64,000 nucleotides of DNA from Nageia nagi. Lineage: Eukaryota; Pinophyta. This document shows positions 23,101 through 34,717 of the stretch, piece by piece. The stretch's first letter is position 1, and each line of letters starts with the position of its first letter. A model generated the notes under the pieces. It did not search any database. It was not told the origin of the DNA and saw nothing but the letters and a program-made list of their open reading frames with translations. The stretch spans positions 111,848,001-111,912,000 of the forward strand of contig JBITNC010000001.1 in assembly GCA_050084985.1 (NCBI GenBank). The letters are read 5' to 3'. Position numbers and translations under genes: made by a program.

Positions 23101-23739
23101 TGTAGATGGTAAATAATGTGATTAATACAAATAGGATTGATTAATGCACTATCTCTCTACTTTGTAAATATTGATGCATATATCATAAATATTTCAATAA
23201 CATGTAACATAAATCTAGTAGTATTTGCTTAGATTATATATTCATTTCATTAATTAGAAAATGAGTAAAGGATAGAGCATACATTCATGAACAAGCATGT
23301 TATCGATGCCCTAGAATTGGCATGTCATTGGTGCCATAGGATGAGCAAAATTACAAATACAAACAAGAATGTAGTGATGAGTGAATTAGCAAATAATTAA
23401 ATGAACATAAATGTAAAATTACAAAATAATAAATGCAGAATATAGATAGATAAAGCAAGTTGCAATCCCTCAAATGATATTCAATTGATAATCCTTGTAT
23501 TAGCTTGAACTGATTTTTTTCTTGTGATTCACCCATGATCTATAGGTCATCAAATGATGTGTTTATAAACGATATAAGTTTACATGACTTTGATATCTTG
23601 ACTCTTTGTACATTTCACAAAGTTCAAATACATGGCCTACACCTCTTTTATACATTTTTAATCCCTTTTTAAATAATACATTGTTAAGGGATTAAAATGA
23701 TTTATTAAATACATAAAGGTTCATTTTGAGGCATCTATA
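23101..23739 (-). repeat. E4 left LTR (3' LTR in element sense)
   Basis: It starts TGTAGATGG on the plus strand and ends GAGGCATCTATA, so in element sense it begins TATAGATGCCTC, a decayed TG start. 23,104-23,403 matches 32,515-32,813 at roughly 88-90% by eye. Confidence 0.7.
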
Positions 23740-23752
23740 TTTTCCCTTCTTT
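23740..23752 (-). other. E4 polypurine tract
   Basis: The minus strand reads AAAGAAGGGAAAA immediately before the LTR, which defines the element orientation. Confidence 0.65.
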
Positions 23753-26359
23753 GGATGTGTGATTGAATCAATAAAATTACATGTCCAAAGAAGAAGTGTA
23801 GCTAAGATATAGAAATTTTTTTATCCTTTTATTGATACTAATTGAATGATGATGAGTGTCCTCATGCTGCCCCACTTTTCACTTGGATGCCTCAAGAAAG
23901 ATTCTTAAGTGGAGTAGCCAAGGTAAAAGTTGTTTAAGAACCTATCTTTAGGAATACTATTTAGATTATATTTGGATGACTATAAAAATCCATATCTGAG
24001 TCTAGATATGGATGATATGATGTGACTCCTTTATACTATTTCAATCATGAATTTGGTCATTCCATTGTGTTAGATACTAGGGAACCATTCATACTTATGT
24101 CCATGCATTGAAACAGAGAGGTTATGCTTTGGATGGATGGAAATGGTAATGAAACGTACATCATTGGTAGCTTGAAAGATAGTGAGCACAATGCTAGTGC
24201 ATTGGTTTTGACTATAATTTGCTTATGTTCTTCAAAATGATGACTATGCTATCAGGTAGTTGTGTAGTCCATATCCAATTTTAGAGATGGATGATGTGTT
24301 TTTGATCCTTGTACTACTTCAACCATGAATCTAGTCATTTTATAATTTTAGATACTCATGAACCATTTGTACTTATGTCCATGCCTTGAAATAGAGAGGA
24401 TTTTCTTTGAATGAGATGAATTAATGATGAAATAGATATTGTTGGCAATGTAGGGAATAGTATACACATCACTAATAGTGTGGAATTCTATAATATTTCT
24501 TTTGGTATTCAAGATGTAGATACCTCTAATGAAGTTTTGGTCATAAAAATTGAGTGGATGCATAGTGAGTTGCATCATCCATTAATGATTAGTCAATGCG
24601 AACAATAAACTAATGGCTCCATCACCAATTTGTCTTTTTAAGTGAGTCAAACCTCACTAGCCATGTTGTTGGCTAGCAGTGATCATATGTTTTATATCTA
24701 TGATCTAAAGATATTACGCTTTGGATTAGTTCAAAGCAAAAACCATGTGGATACATAATAAGTTGTATCATCCATTGGAGATGATCCAATATCAACATCT
24801 TGCTCATAGTTGCATCATCAATTTAATTTTAAGTGAGTGAACTCTCATTAGCCATGTCATTGGCCATTAATATTCATACATTTTATGTTTATGATTCGAA
24901 GATATTATGTTTTCCTTTTGAAAGGTGAGTGATCAATGCCAATCATACCCACCTAGATAATACCTATGGTACAAAATAACATAAAGCCACATAGATCACA
25001 TCCATGAAAGAATAAACAATGTAAATAGAAATGATGAGATATAATATTTATATGTTTGTACTATGGTCAATTCCAAACATAATTATATAAATTATAATAC
25101 ATATAATACTATGATAAACAAGTCATATACTATGGATGATGTTTGAATAATTACTCACGGGAGACCATGGCTTTGGAATAATTATCAGTATACCAATAAA
25201 TCATCAATGTACCATATATTTAATTAATTATTAGTATTTCATTTCAATATATCAATTTACATGAATTTTTAGTATAAATCCATGTCATTGGTGGCATGGT
25301 ATGCCTATAATTTTACGATTATATTTTCAATAATTTTGATTCATATCAATAATATATTACATATGCATGAAAGAATCATAGAAATGAGTATAAATTGAAT
25401 GAAATTTTAATCTACCTCATTTACAAAATTATTTGTAGCAACTATGCACTGCTAGTAGCATGAGATTTTTCATATCAAGTACAAAATTTTGAAAGATAAT
25501 CATCCATATCACTCTTCATTTCTTCTAAATGAAATAACATTGCCAATTTCCATAAATGTTTCAAGATAAAGCATGAAATAATAATATGTGATCATATATT
25601 GAATTTATCTATACAATGATGATATCATTGAAGAGGAAGAATCCATTCAATTTGCATTGAAAATAGTTTAATACAAATATTCAATACAATGTAAAATTTT
25701 ATAGAAAATACCATAATGCTATATTATACCAGATTTTTAAGGATACAATGGCCTTAAATTTCATTAGTAAAATATGCATTTTGTTTGAAATAACAATCAT
25801 AGGAATAGCATATGCAATGTCTACTTTTCATACTCATAGTCAAAGAAAATATAGTGGTCTTAATTCATCAATGACAATTTTTCAATGAAGAGCCTAAATA
25901 ATAGTAAAATGTGTGAGATGAGATATCTTACCTTTATGCCCCGTGCATAGGTAATTCTTGCACATTGAATTTATAAATTATAAATTTTGGCCTTCTAATT
26001 TTCAATATATGATTTCCATCATGCCCCAACTGAAACTAAAATTGCCCCCATCTAAAACTATGTCCACTTTTTCTTGATTTTCTATATGTATTTTTTTAAC
26101 ACACCATCGATGTCATGCTGATAGTTAAGCATGCCATTAGTGCCATATCCTTCTTGTATCTATACAAAAATAAAAAGAGGTTGCACCCTACATTTGATAT
26201 GAATTATTTTGCATTGATACAAAGCTATTTCTTCTTATTACAAAATACAAGTAATATGTGATGCAATGACTAGACCCATGATACGCAATCTACATGAAAT
26301 GCACCCTATATGATATGCATCGTATCTGATATGTATCCTATATGAAATGCATCCTATAT
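23753..26359. other. E4 interior, repeat-rich and non-coding
   Basis: No protein motif on either strand. Two pairs of degenerate tandem copies: 24,015-24,140 with 24,291-24,417 (sharing CTTATGTCCATGC), and 24,555-24,720 with 24,765-24,915 (sharing GTTGYATCATCCATT and TAGCCATG). A recurring CATGTCATTGG motif is also present. 26,230-26,359 is made of short GATATGCATCCTATAT-like units. Confidence 0.55.
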
Positions 26360-26843
26360 TGATGCATGCGTTGCCGGGGCCGTAACTTTTGATCCGGATG
26401 TTATTTTGCTCCGAATTTTGGACTGTGGCCTCGTGAAGATTTTCTAAATATGGAAGTTCACTAGAACTACCATACCCCAAAAATGATATTTTTAAGACCT
26501 GATTCATCCATATATGGTCCTAAAAATAGGCTTTTTTAAGAGCACTTCTGATTTTTAGGCTTTTTGCATGTTGCGGCTTTAATAACTCTTGTTTTTCTTT
26601 TCATTAAGTGCTGGTATTTTAGATAATGCTTAATTAGTGTAAGAGGGATGCACATGCAAATTTTGGGTGCAATCTGACTCATTTTGGTTTTTTAGCTTTT
26701 TTGTTGCTATTTAAAAGGATTGTATTCTCTTGGAGAAGCAGTGTGGATTCAAGAACAAGAAGAGTATTTGGTCTGGATTTCTTCTGTATATTCTATGATT
26801 GGATTTCAATTTCTATTTTCCTTTTACAGCTGAATTCACATCA
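26360..26843 (+). repeat. E2 5' LTR
   Basis: 484 bp, from TGATGCATGCGTTGCC to GAATTCACATCA. It pairs with 30,089-30,573. Confidence 0.95.
26709..26718 (+). promoter_or_regulatory. TATA-like box in the E2 5' LTR
   Basis: TATTTAAAAG lies about 135 bp before the LTR end and is conserved in the 3' LTR. It is weakly TATA-like, so the call is tentative. Confidence 0.35.
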
Positions 26844-26845
26844 TT

Positions 26846-26858
26846 TGGTATCAGAGCC
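26846..26858 (+). other. E2 primer-binding site (initiator-Met tRNA)
   Basis: TGGTATCAGAGCC, two bases after the LTR, is the standard complement of the plant initiator-methionine tRNA 3' end. Confidence 0.92.
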
Positions 26859-26867
26859 AAGGAGAAG

Positions 26868-27230
26868 ATGCCGCCCAGGAAGCTTGTTGATAAGAGGTGT
26901 TTAGTAAGCTTTTACATTGGGAAGGCATACAAGGATATTGTATGGTGTGATGTGATTCCGATGGATGCATGTCATATTCTGTTAGGAAGGCCATGGCAGC
27001 ATGATAGAGATTCAGAACATAATGGAAAAAACAATACTCACACATTCTGGAAGGATGGTGTAAAGATAGTTTTGGTACCCATGAAGGAGGAGGGGCCAAG
27101 TGAGAGCTTATTGGCAACAAAGAAGTTTCTTGCAGAAATTAAGGGTGCTAGCTTCTGTTATGCCTTAATAACAAAAAAGGTAGAAGAAGGGGAAGTAGTT
27201 ATACCCACAGTAGTAGCTAAATTGCTATGA
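26868..27230 (+). pseudogene. E2 gag start fused to protease C-terminus
   Basis: ATG at 26868, ten bases after the PBS, opens a 120-codon ORF. Only about ten residues (MPPRKLVDKR) could belong to the original gag N-terminus. From residue 11 the sequence is the C-terminal half of chromoviral protease, with VWCDVIPMDACHILLGRPWQ, and then the protease-RT linker. The DTG active site, the zinc knuckle and the whole capsid domain are missing, so a large in-frame deletion joined gag to protease. The TGA at 27,228 interrupts an LL-x-EYEDI junction leading into RT, probably from CGA. Confidence 0.8.
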
Positions 27231-28780
27231 GAGTATGAGGACATCACACCAGAGGAGTTGCCGGATGGGTTACCACCACAGAGGGATATCCAACATCACA
27301 TGGACTTGATCCCAGGATCAGTTCTTCCGAATCAGGCTACCTATCGACTGAATCCCATGCATAGTGTAGAGTTGAGTAGGCAAGTGCAAGAGCTAATGTA
27401 GAAGGGATTAATTTGGGAGAGTATGAGCCCATGTGCAACTCCAGCCTTATTAACCCCAAAGAAAGATGGGTCATGGTGGATGTGTGTAGATAGTAGAGCC
27501 ATCAACAAGATCACAATAAAGTATCGATACCCAATGCCAAGGGTTGATGACATGATGGATGGATTAGCTGGTGCTCAATACTTCAGTAAAATTGATTTGT
27601 GAAGTGGCTACTACCAGATCAAAATTCGAGAAGGTGATGAATGGAAGATAGCTTTTAAGACAAATGATGGATTGTACGAGTGGATGGTGATGCCCTTTGG
27701 GTTATCTAATGCACCTAGTACATTCATGTGATTGATGAATAGAGTTTTGCGAGAATATAATGGTAAGTTTGTAGTTATGTATTTTGATGATATTTTGATT
27801 TATAGCAAAGGGGAGGAAGAGCATTTGTTCCACTTAAGATTAGTCTTAGATGTGCTCAGGAAGGAGAAGTTGTATGTGAACCTAAAGAAATGCAGATTTC
27901 TTCAGAATAGTCTAGTATTTTTGGGATTTGTAATCTCAAGAGATGGCATGCGAATGGATGATGAGAAAGTGAGGGTACTTTCGGAATGGCCTACTCCACG
28001 AACTATGACAGAGGTGAGGAGCTTCCATGGGCTAGCTTCCTTTTATAGAAAGTTTATTAGGAACTTCAGTAGTATAGCTACCCCAATAACTGAGTGCACA
28101 AAGGGAAAGGATTTTGTATGGACCAAGGCAGTAGGAGAGAGTTTTGAGATCCTAAAGAAGAAGGTGTCAGAAGCCCCTGTTCTCGTGTTACCAGATTTCA
28201 ACAAGGTATTTGAGGTTGATTGTTATGCATCTTTTGTTGGAATTGGAGGTGTGTTGAGTTAGGAGGGCAGACCAGTTGCATTCTTTAGTGAGAAGTTGAA
28301 TGATGCCTAAAAACACTATTCTACATATGACGTGGAGTTTTATGCGATTGTGCAAGCACTACAGCATTAGAGGCACTACTTAATTTCAAAGGAGTTTGTG
28401 TTGTCTACTGATCATGAAGCATTGAGGTATGTTAACTCTCAGAAAAAGTTGAATGGAAGACATGCAAAGTGGGTTTCTTTTCTGCAACAGTATACATTTG
28501 TTTTGAAGCATAAGTCTGGTAAGCAAAATAAGGTTGCTAATGCATTGAGTAGGAGAGTCTTGTTACTAACCACTATGGAAAATCAGGTGGTGGGGTTTGA
28601 GCAAATCAAAGAGATGTATGATTTTGATGCAGATTTTGAGAATATTGTGCAGCAATGTAAGAACCCAATAGAGGGTGAGTCTCACGCAAATTTTGATGAA
28701 TATTTTCTTCAGAATGGTTACCTATTTAAAGGTAATCGATTGTGCATTCCCAATGGCTCTATGCAGGAGAACATCTTGGG
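27231..28780 (+). pseudogene. E2 reverse transcriptase and RNase H
   Basis: Frame-coherent from 27,231 to about 28,780. RT blocks are [60 protein letters not shown] and the catalytic YFDDILIYS (about 27,780). RNase H shows [17 protein letters not shown] (first Asp at the expected place, then Cys-Tyr), LSTDHEALRYV and NKVANALSRR (Asn where Asp is usual). Stops at 27,399, 27,600, 27,729, 28,260, 28,308 and 28,368 stand where Gln, Arg or Trp would be expected. The same frame serves as the continuation of the truncated protease ORF. Confidence 0.93.
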
Positions 28781-30043
28781 GAATTGCATAGTGGAGGTCT
28801 AGCTGGTCATTTTGGAGTAGCCAAAACTATGAATCTTATAGCAGAGAAGTATTATTGGCCAAAGATGAAGAGAGATGTGGTTCAATTTGTCTCTAGATGC
28901 AGGGTGTGCCAGACAGCTAAGGGCCATGCACAGAATATAGGGCTGTACATGCCACTCCCGATTCCTACAGGCCCTTGGATCGATTTGAGCATGGATTTTA
29001 TGCTAGGGCTACCCAAGACCCAACGAGGTAAGGATTCCATTTTTGTTGTGGTGGATTAGTTTTCCAAAATGGCACATTTCCTCCCTTGTCAAAAAACTAA
29101 TGATGCCATAAAGATTGTAGTCTTATTTTTTGATGAGGTTGTGTGGTTGCATGGTGTTCCTAAGACTATTACTTCTGATCGTGATTCTAAGTTCTTGGGC
29201 CATTTTTGGAGGACATTATGGAGGAAGTTGAATACCAAGCTATAGTTTAGTAGTGCTTATCATCCACAGATCGATGGCCAAACTGAGGTGGTAAATAGAA
29301 GCTTGGGAAATCTTTTACGATGCATAGTTGGGGATAAGCCAAAGCAGTGGGATCTCACCTTATCGCAAGCTGAATTTACATATAATAGCTCTGTGAATTG
29401 GTCCACAGGTAAATCCCCTTTTCAAATAGTTTATGGTCAAAATCCTAGAGGTGTTTTGGATCTAGTTGAGATACCAATGGGAGAACAGGTTAGTGATGAG
29501 GCAGAAGCCTTTGCTGAGCATATACACGAAGTGCAAGAATCAGTGAAAGCCAAATTACAAAATAGTAATGCTCAGTATAAGACAACCGTTGATGCACATA
29601 GGAGGGTGAAAGTGTTTACCGAATGTGATTTGGTCATGGTACATCTTCGAAAGGAAAGATTTCCTAAAGGGAAATATAACAAATTGAAGCTTAAGAAGAT
29701 TGGGCCCTGCAAGATTCTGAAGAAAATCAATGATAATGCTTATAGAGTTGAATTGCCTGATGATTTTGATATCTCCCCAGTTTTTAATGTTTCTGATTTA
29801 TTTTAGTATTTTGGTAATCTGGAGGATGATGGCTTACAAGATACAGTGGATTGGGTTCAACAGATTCCAAAGAAGAAAAAAGATTGTGTAGCCCGTATAC
29901 TTGATAAGCGGGTTACCACTACATGGCATGGGAACTACAATAGATATTTGGTTCAATGGGAGGGACTACCACAATCATCTAATACTTGGGTTTTAGAGTC
30001 AGAGTTACAGAAGATTGATAACCAAAAGCTTCAGGAATTTTAA
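28781..30043 (+). pseudogene. E2 integrase with C-terminal chromodomain
   Basis: A single-base frameshift near 28,781 separates it from RNase H. The zinc domain reads [12 protein letters not shown]...CRVCQTAKG (HHCC). DDE residues are in [20 protein letters not shown] and DGQTEVVNRS, all present. The C-terminus carries a chromodomain (about 29,890-30,020: VARILDKRVTTTWHGNYNR, then YLVQWEGLPQSSNTW), which in chromoviruses guides insertion to particular chromatin. Stop TAA at 30,041. Internal stops at 29,057, 29,243 and 29,804. The chromodomain reads with an aromatic/Trp set typical of the functional group. Confidence 0.93.
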
Positions 30044-30079
30044 TCAGTTGAACTCGTAGGAGCTGAGTTCTTTTTCACC

Positions 30080-30088
30080 AGAGGAGAA
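30080..30088 (+). other. E2 polypurine tract
   Basis: AGAGGAGAA directly abuts the 3' LTR. Confidence 0.8.
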
Positions 30089-30573
30089 TGATGCATGCAT
30101 TACCGGGGCCGTAACTTTTGATCCGGATGTCGTTTTGCTCCGAATTTTGGACTATGGCCTCATGAAGATTTTATAAATATGGAAGTTTAATAGAACTACC
30201 ATACCCTAAAAATGATATTTTTAAGACTTGATTCATCCATCTAAGGTCCTAAAAATAGGCTTTTTTAAGAGCACTTCCAATTTTTAGGCTTTTTTGCATG
30301 TTGCAGCTTTAATAACTCTTGTTTTTCTTTTTGTTAAGTTCTAGTATTTTAGATAATGCTTAATTAGTGGAAGAGGGATGCACATGCAAATTTTGGGTAC
30401 AATCTGACTCATTTTGATTTTTTAGCTTTTTTGTTGCTATTTAAAAGGATTGTATTCTCTTGGAGAAGCAGTGTGGATTCAAGAATAAGAAGAGTATTTG
30501 GTCTAGATTTCTTCTGTATATTCTGTGATTGGATTTCAATTTCTGGTTTCCTTTTACAACTGAATTCATATCA
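30089..30573 (+). repeat. E2 3' LTR
   Basis: 485 bp, about 93% identical to the 5' LTR with one single-base indel. Preceded by the PPT and followed by TATAT. Confidence 0.95.
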
Positions 30574-30578
30574 TATAT

Positions 30579-30950
30579 GATATCCATACTTTGTGATATA
30601 CATCCTATATAATAGATAAAATTTACAAACTATTATACATTAAGGGGTGGTGTAACCCCCATCAGATTAGCACATTATGCTAAGAAAAATGGATTTTCTT
30701 TTCTTATATTATCCTCTGCATTGTCTATACCTTGGGCTACTACTCTCTTAAGAAGATCAATAAATTTGATTTGTAGGTCTAGAGGTAATGTATTGTGTTG
30801 TTGCAAATGACTATTAAGGAGTAAAATCTTGAATAAATACTTGTCAAAAGGTCAATATTTTTGTTTTCTATATTGTTGTAACTGAATCTCAACTAGATCT
30901 AACTAAACTAAATATTTTCTTATGTTTGCTTGACTAGCTAGATGTGCAAA
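30579..30950. other. E4 sequence right of E2, no motif seen
   Basis: The first ~45 bp continue the GATATCCAT/ACATCCTATAT short repeats that precede E2. After that it is AT-rich with no recognisable pol motif, though it may be the decayed end of gag. Confidence 0.45.
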
Positions 30951-32000
30951 ACAAGAACCATTATTTCCATTAATATTTTCACATCGTTGGTGATTTGTAT
31001 GTAGTATGGCACATCATTGGCCATGTGCTTCCTCATCATAATTATCTTAAAATTTCATAATTGAATTTTCAATCCCTAAATTTGAAGCATGTTGAGGGAG
31101 TTAATATTTACCTTGTCCATTCATATCTAAAATTATAAATTTCAAATCATGACAAGAATCTATAGCATGACCCTTTCATTGATGATGATTGTAATAAGCA
31201 TCCTTATGTCCCCTTTGTGTATCACTATCTTGTGTGCTTCCCTCTAACGGTATGAATAAAACTCTTTTCATTAGGTCCCTCATAATTATCCTTGGTTGAT
31301 ATCCATTAAGTATCTCAAAGTTGGGGGATTCTTGATTGGGTGGTGGGGAACAATTGTGGCTATCCTATTAGGGTTATTTTTCTATAGCATGAGCATCTTG
31401 TATTTTCAAAGTTTTTTGAGATATTAATTTTTAGCAGTATTGTTTTAGTTTTGGTTCAATTTGAGGCTTAGGTTATGGCTGAGAAGATATTTTATTTTAT
31501 TTCTTTTGTATAATTTTTTTCTCAAACTTTTACATACAATATTGCCTAGCATATGGATCTTCTAACAATTTATCTAATTCTTTTCTTAGAAATCATTATA
31601 AATTCCAAACATCAAAGAGGGATTGACTAATGTATATGCTTCAATTTTTTAAAATTGATCTTTAAGTGTCAATTTTTCAAATTCAATATCATTCATTTCA
31701 AACTTGTCTATAGCATCCAAATTTAAATGTGCATCACAATCAAATTCAACCATATAAACATAAAAAATAACATTATTATGCACTTAATTTTCTATAACAC
31801 TTGACATATCATCATTCATAGTAGTCAAGAATGAATTTGATTAATTTAATTCATAAAAATATTTTCTATTATGCATAACATCCATTTTTTATTTAGGAGG
31901 AGGTGCAAATAAATCACTTATCACATTCAAACATTCAAACAAATCATTTTTAAATGCCTTATCCATGAGAGAATGCAACAAGATGGAACAAAAATTTTTT
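30951..32000 (-). pseudogene. E4 gag remnant
   Basis: From about 31,970 downward one minus-strand frame reads LMDKAFKNDLFECLNVISDL, and after single stops continues through VIFYVYMVEFDCDAHLNLDA and FEMNDIEFEKL. Near 31,190-31,130 lies a zinc-finger block YYNHHQ...KGHAIDSCHDLKF ending NGQGKY, which parallels the E1 gag block KGHKTNRCRTL...DGGK. That supports a Tat-like gag. Stops sit mostly at expected Gln or Lys codons. No protease or RT follows. Confidence 0.6.
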
Positions 32001-32494
32001 TATATGAAAACCACTATAAATCTTGATAAAATTACATTAAAAGGGATCAAATTAATCTCCAAAAGTTCCCTACTATGATGACCTATGGTTGTGGCAAGTT
32101 TTTAGCATAAAACAAGTCACCAAATACTTGCAAAATGCCTTCAAAATGTATGATTTTATAAGGTGACATTTTCTACAAAAAATATTTTCAAAATCACTCA
32201 AAATATCCAAATCAAGACCTAGAAAAATTAGAAAAACTTACCAATCATATGTATTTATGGTTTGGACAAAGTTTTCTAATGCTATATCTCACCAAATTGA
32301 AGAAAATGACCTTCAAAACCTAAGGTTTTCTAAAGTGACGTTTTTCAAGAAAATAATTCTATTTGGAGCAATAAAAGTTTTCAAATTGAAGAAAAGTTAA
32401 TTTAACCAAAAAATAAAAATAAAAACATAGGTTTCTAATGCAAGAATCCTCAAAAAAATTATTCCCTAAAATGAAGAATTCTAGGGTTTGTAAG
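32001..32494. other. E4 leader between PBS and gag
   Basis: No ORF. Several decayed CAAAATGAAGAA/CTAAAATGAAG-type units recur (for example about 32,130, 32,290, 32,455). Confidence 0.4.
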
Positions 32495-32511
32495 AACAGG
32501 GTTCACCAAAA
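32495..32511 (-). other. E4 primer-binding site candidate
   Basis: The minus strand after the LTR end reads TTTTGGTGAACCCTG. TGGTGAACCC would pair with a tRNA ending GGGTTCACCA. The tRNA is not identified. Confidence 0.4.
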
Positions 32512-32850
32512 TGGAGATGGTAAATAATGCAATTAATACAAATGGGGTTGATTAATACACTATTGCTCTACTTTGTAAATATTTATGCATATATCATAAA
32601 TATTTCAATAACATGTAACATAAATATAGTAGTATTTACTTAGATTCTATATTCATTTTGTTAATTAGAAAATACATAAATGACAGAGCATACATTCATG
32701 AACAAGCACATCATCGATGCCCTAGGATTGGCATGTCATCAATGCCATAGGATGAGAAAAATTACAAATATGAACAAGAATGTAGTGATGAGTGAATTAG
32801 GAAATAATCAAATGATAATCATACATGCAAACTTTATTTTTGAGATGCCC
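32512..32850 (-). repeat. E4 right LTR (5' LTR in element sense), internally shortened
   Basis: It begins TGGAGATGG and matches the left LTR for 300 bp. After 32,813 similarity stops except for a short TTTTGAG-x-GCC-like tail near 32,840, suggesting an internal deletion of about 300 bp. Confidence 0.5.
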
Positions 32851-34185
32851 CTAAAACTTAAATTGGACATGTCATGAAATGTAAAAAGCTAATATCTAAC
32901 CATTTCTAACATCCTTCCAACATGTGCAAGGAAGTGAGATCAAGAAGAAGGTATAGAGATCCATAAAAGAGGTGTGAAAACTATCTAGGTCATTATACAA
33001 TATAGAGAAAATATTGATGACTAAATAATCTAAGAGATGAAGAAATATTTTTTATAGAATGATGTGGTTACCCTACAAAGATTCATAACCCCTTCTTATA
33101 CCATTATAGATGTAGAATAAGTAATCTACATATTCTTATAACATCTTCTTTTATTTATAATCAATTTTTATGATTGTGGTATTACTTACTTCTCAGCACC
33201 ATTGGAGACTCTCTAGGAAAAAAACATAATACTATTAGGACTACCCCCATCATGTGTATCAATTTTTGTGACTATGAGTGTTTTATAAATTATGGTCTAG
33301 ATGAAGGAGGTAGTGGAGCTATTGATTACAATAACCTTATGTGATTTTATACTATACTAGAGATAAGTTATCTTGTAGCTTATATTAAAGGCTATGATAC
33401 ACAACAAGGATTTAGAAAAAGCTCATATTTTTCTTCCAAAGAAATGAACATGTCAGTATTGGATGATTGAGGTATGAGTAAGAGACATTGAATACCTCTT
33501 TGAATCATGTATCCTTGTTTTCAAACTAAATTGTTATTTTCCTTTGGTATGATGCATTATTAATAACTTGTATTATGTTCATATTTAACTTATATTCCAT
33601 GCATGATTGGTAATGCTCTCTTCTATGAAGTGAATTCTATTTTGAAGTGGGATGCATATTAGTTTTAGATTAGAGCTTTATTTAACCATTGTTTATCTTT
33701 TTCATAGATGTTGATAAAAATAAAAATAAAATAATTAGTAGAAGTTGTTATATGATCTGTTAATATTACCAATAATAGGTCCAACTTTTTTGATTTGATG
33801 TACACTATTAATGAGATAAACATTATAATTTTTGCTGTTGAGCCTTAGTATTCCATGAAGCTATATATAGTGATATCCTTTGGATGATTTTTCTTTCATA
33901 TAATTTATTTATATTATATTATGCCTTCAAATTTGCATACACATCTCTTTGTTTTCATGTATGGACAAACTATATGTTATGTGTTTGTCAATCCCTCTCT
34001 AGAAAATTACCATTGGGTACATTTCAAAGGCCTATCTTTTGATGAGTTCTTGTAACTTTATGTAATTTTTTATCTTCATTAGTATTTTGATTGCTAGTCT
34101 GTGAAGTTATATCTCACATAACATAGAGATAGTGTTGAAATGTGCTACTGATGAGATGCATGGAGTCTCCACTAAAACTACACCT

Positions 34186-34188
<3 letters not shown>
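32851..34188. other. AT-rich sequence, no gene seen
   Basis: No protein, RNA or element motif was recognised on either strand. Confidence 0.5.
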
Positions 34189-34251
<63 letters not shown>

Positions 34252-34497
34252 CATGTGTGTGCATGTGTGTGCATGTGTGTGCATGGTGTGCATGGTGTGT
34301 GTGTGTGGTGTGTGTGTGGTGTGTCTGTGTGTGTGGGTGGGTGGAGGTGTGTGTTGTGTGTGTGTGGTGTGTGTGTATGCATGCATGTGTGCATTGTGTA
34401 TGTGTGGCATGTGTGGTGGGTGGCATGTGTGTGTGTGTGGTGCATGTGTGTGCATGTGTGTGTGTCTACGTGCATGTGCATGTGCATGTGGGCATGC
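34189..34497. repeat. GT/CA microsatellite with TGCATG interruptions
   Basis: A pure (GT)n tract of about 60 bp runs into variant (TGTGTGCA)n, GGTGTG and TGCATGTG units to 34,497. Long Cys/Val or His/Thr ORFs on both strands here are consequences of the repeat and not genes. Confidence 0.98.
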
Positions 34498-34543
34498 AAT
34501 ATAAACTAAGTCCACTATTTTAAATCTGAAATAATAGTTGTAC

Positions 34544-34717
34544 CATATTTTCTAACTTTATATTAGGTTACAACAAGGATTCCCTTAAACTTTTTGATTT
34601 GATGAAGCACTTGGGAACCAAGCCTAACATCATATTTTCTAAATTTATATTAGGTTATAATAAGGATTCTCTTAAACTCTTTGATTTGATGAAGCACTTG
34701 GGAACCAAGCCTAACAA
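34544..34717. repeat. 87-bp tandem duplication
   Basis: Copies at 34,544 and 34,631 share CATATTTTCTAA and GAAGCACTTGGGAACCAAGC, with about six differences. Confidence 0.9.

Larger units (their letters stand above)
26360..30573 (+). mobile_element. E2: 4.2-kb Ty3/gypsy chromovirus deletion derivative
   Basis: LTRs are at 26,360-26,843 and 30,089-30,573, both starting TGATGCATGC and ending ATCA. They are flanked by the 5-bp duplication TATAT (26,355-26,359 and 30,574-30,578). A PBS to initiator-Met tRNA and a PPT are present. The interior encodes the end of protease, RT, RNase H, integrase and a chromodomain, but no gag. I count about 32 differences between LTRs (~93% identity). It sits inside E4. 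Confidence 0.95.
23101..32850 (-). mobile_element. E4: degraded minus-strand LTR retrotransposon with gag traces and no visible pol
   Basis: LTR-like repeats lie at 23,101-23,739 and about 32,512-32,850; the first ~300 bp align well. On the minus strand a clear PPT precedes the left LTR and a PBS-like TGGTGAACCC follows the right one. Gag traces occupy about 30,950-32,000. E2 (26,360-30,573) is inserted in it. Outside E2 the interior (23,753-26,359 and 30,574-30,950) shows only repeats and AT-rich sequence, so the element is either pol-deleted or of the non-autonomous gag-only (TR-GAG) type. Confidence 0.6.

Noticed and set aside
34114-34523. Long ORFs on both strands (Cys/Val-rich and His/Thr-rich)
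   Set aside because: Direct consequence of the GT/CA repeat; open in several frames at once with no flanking coding signal.
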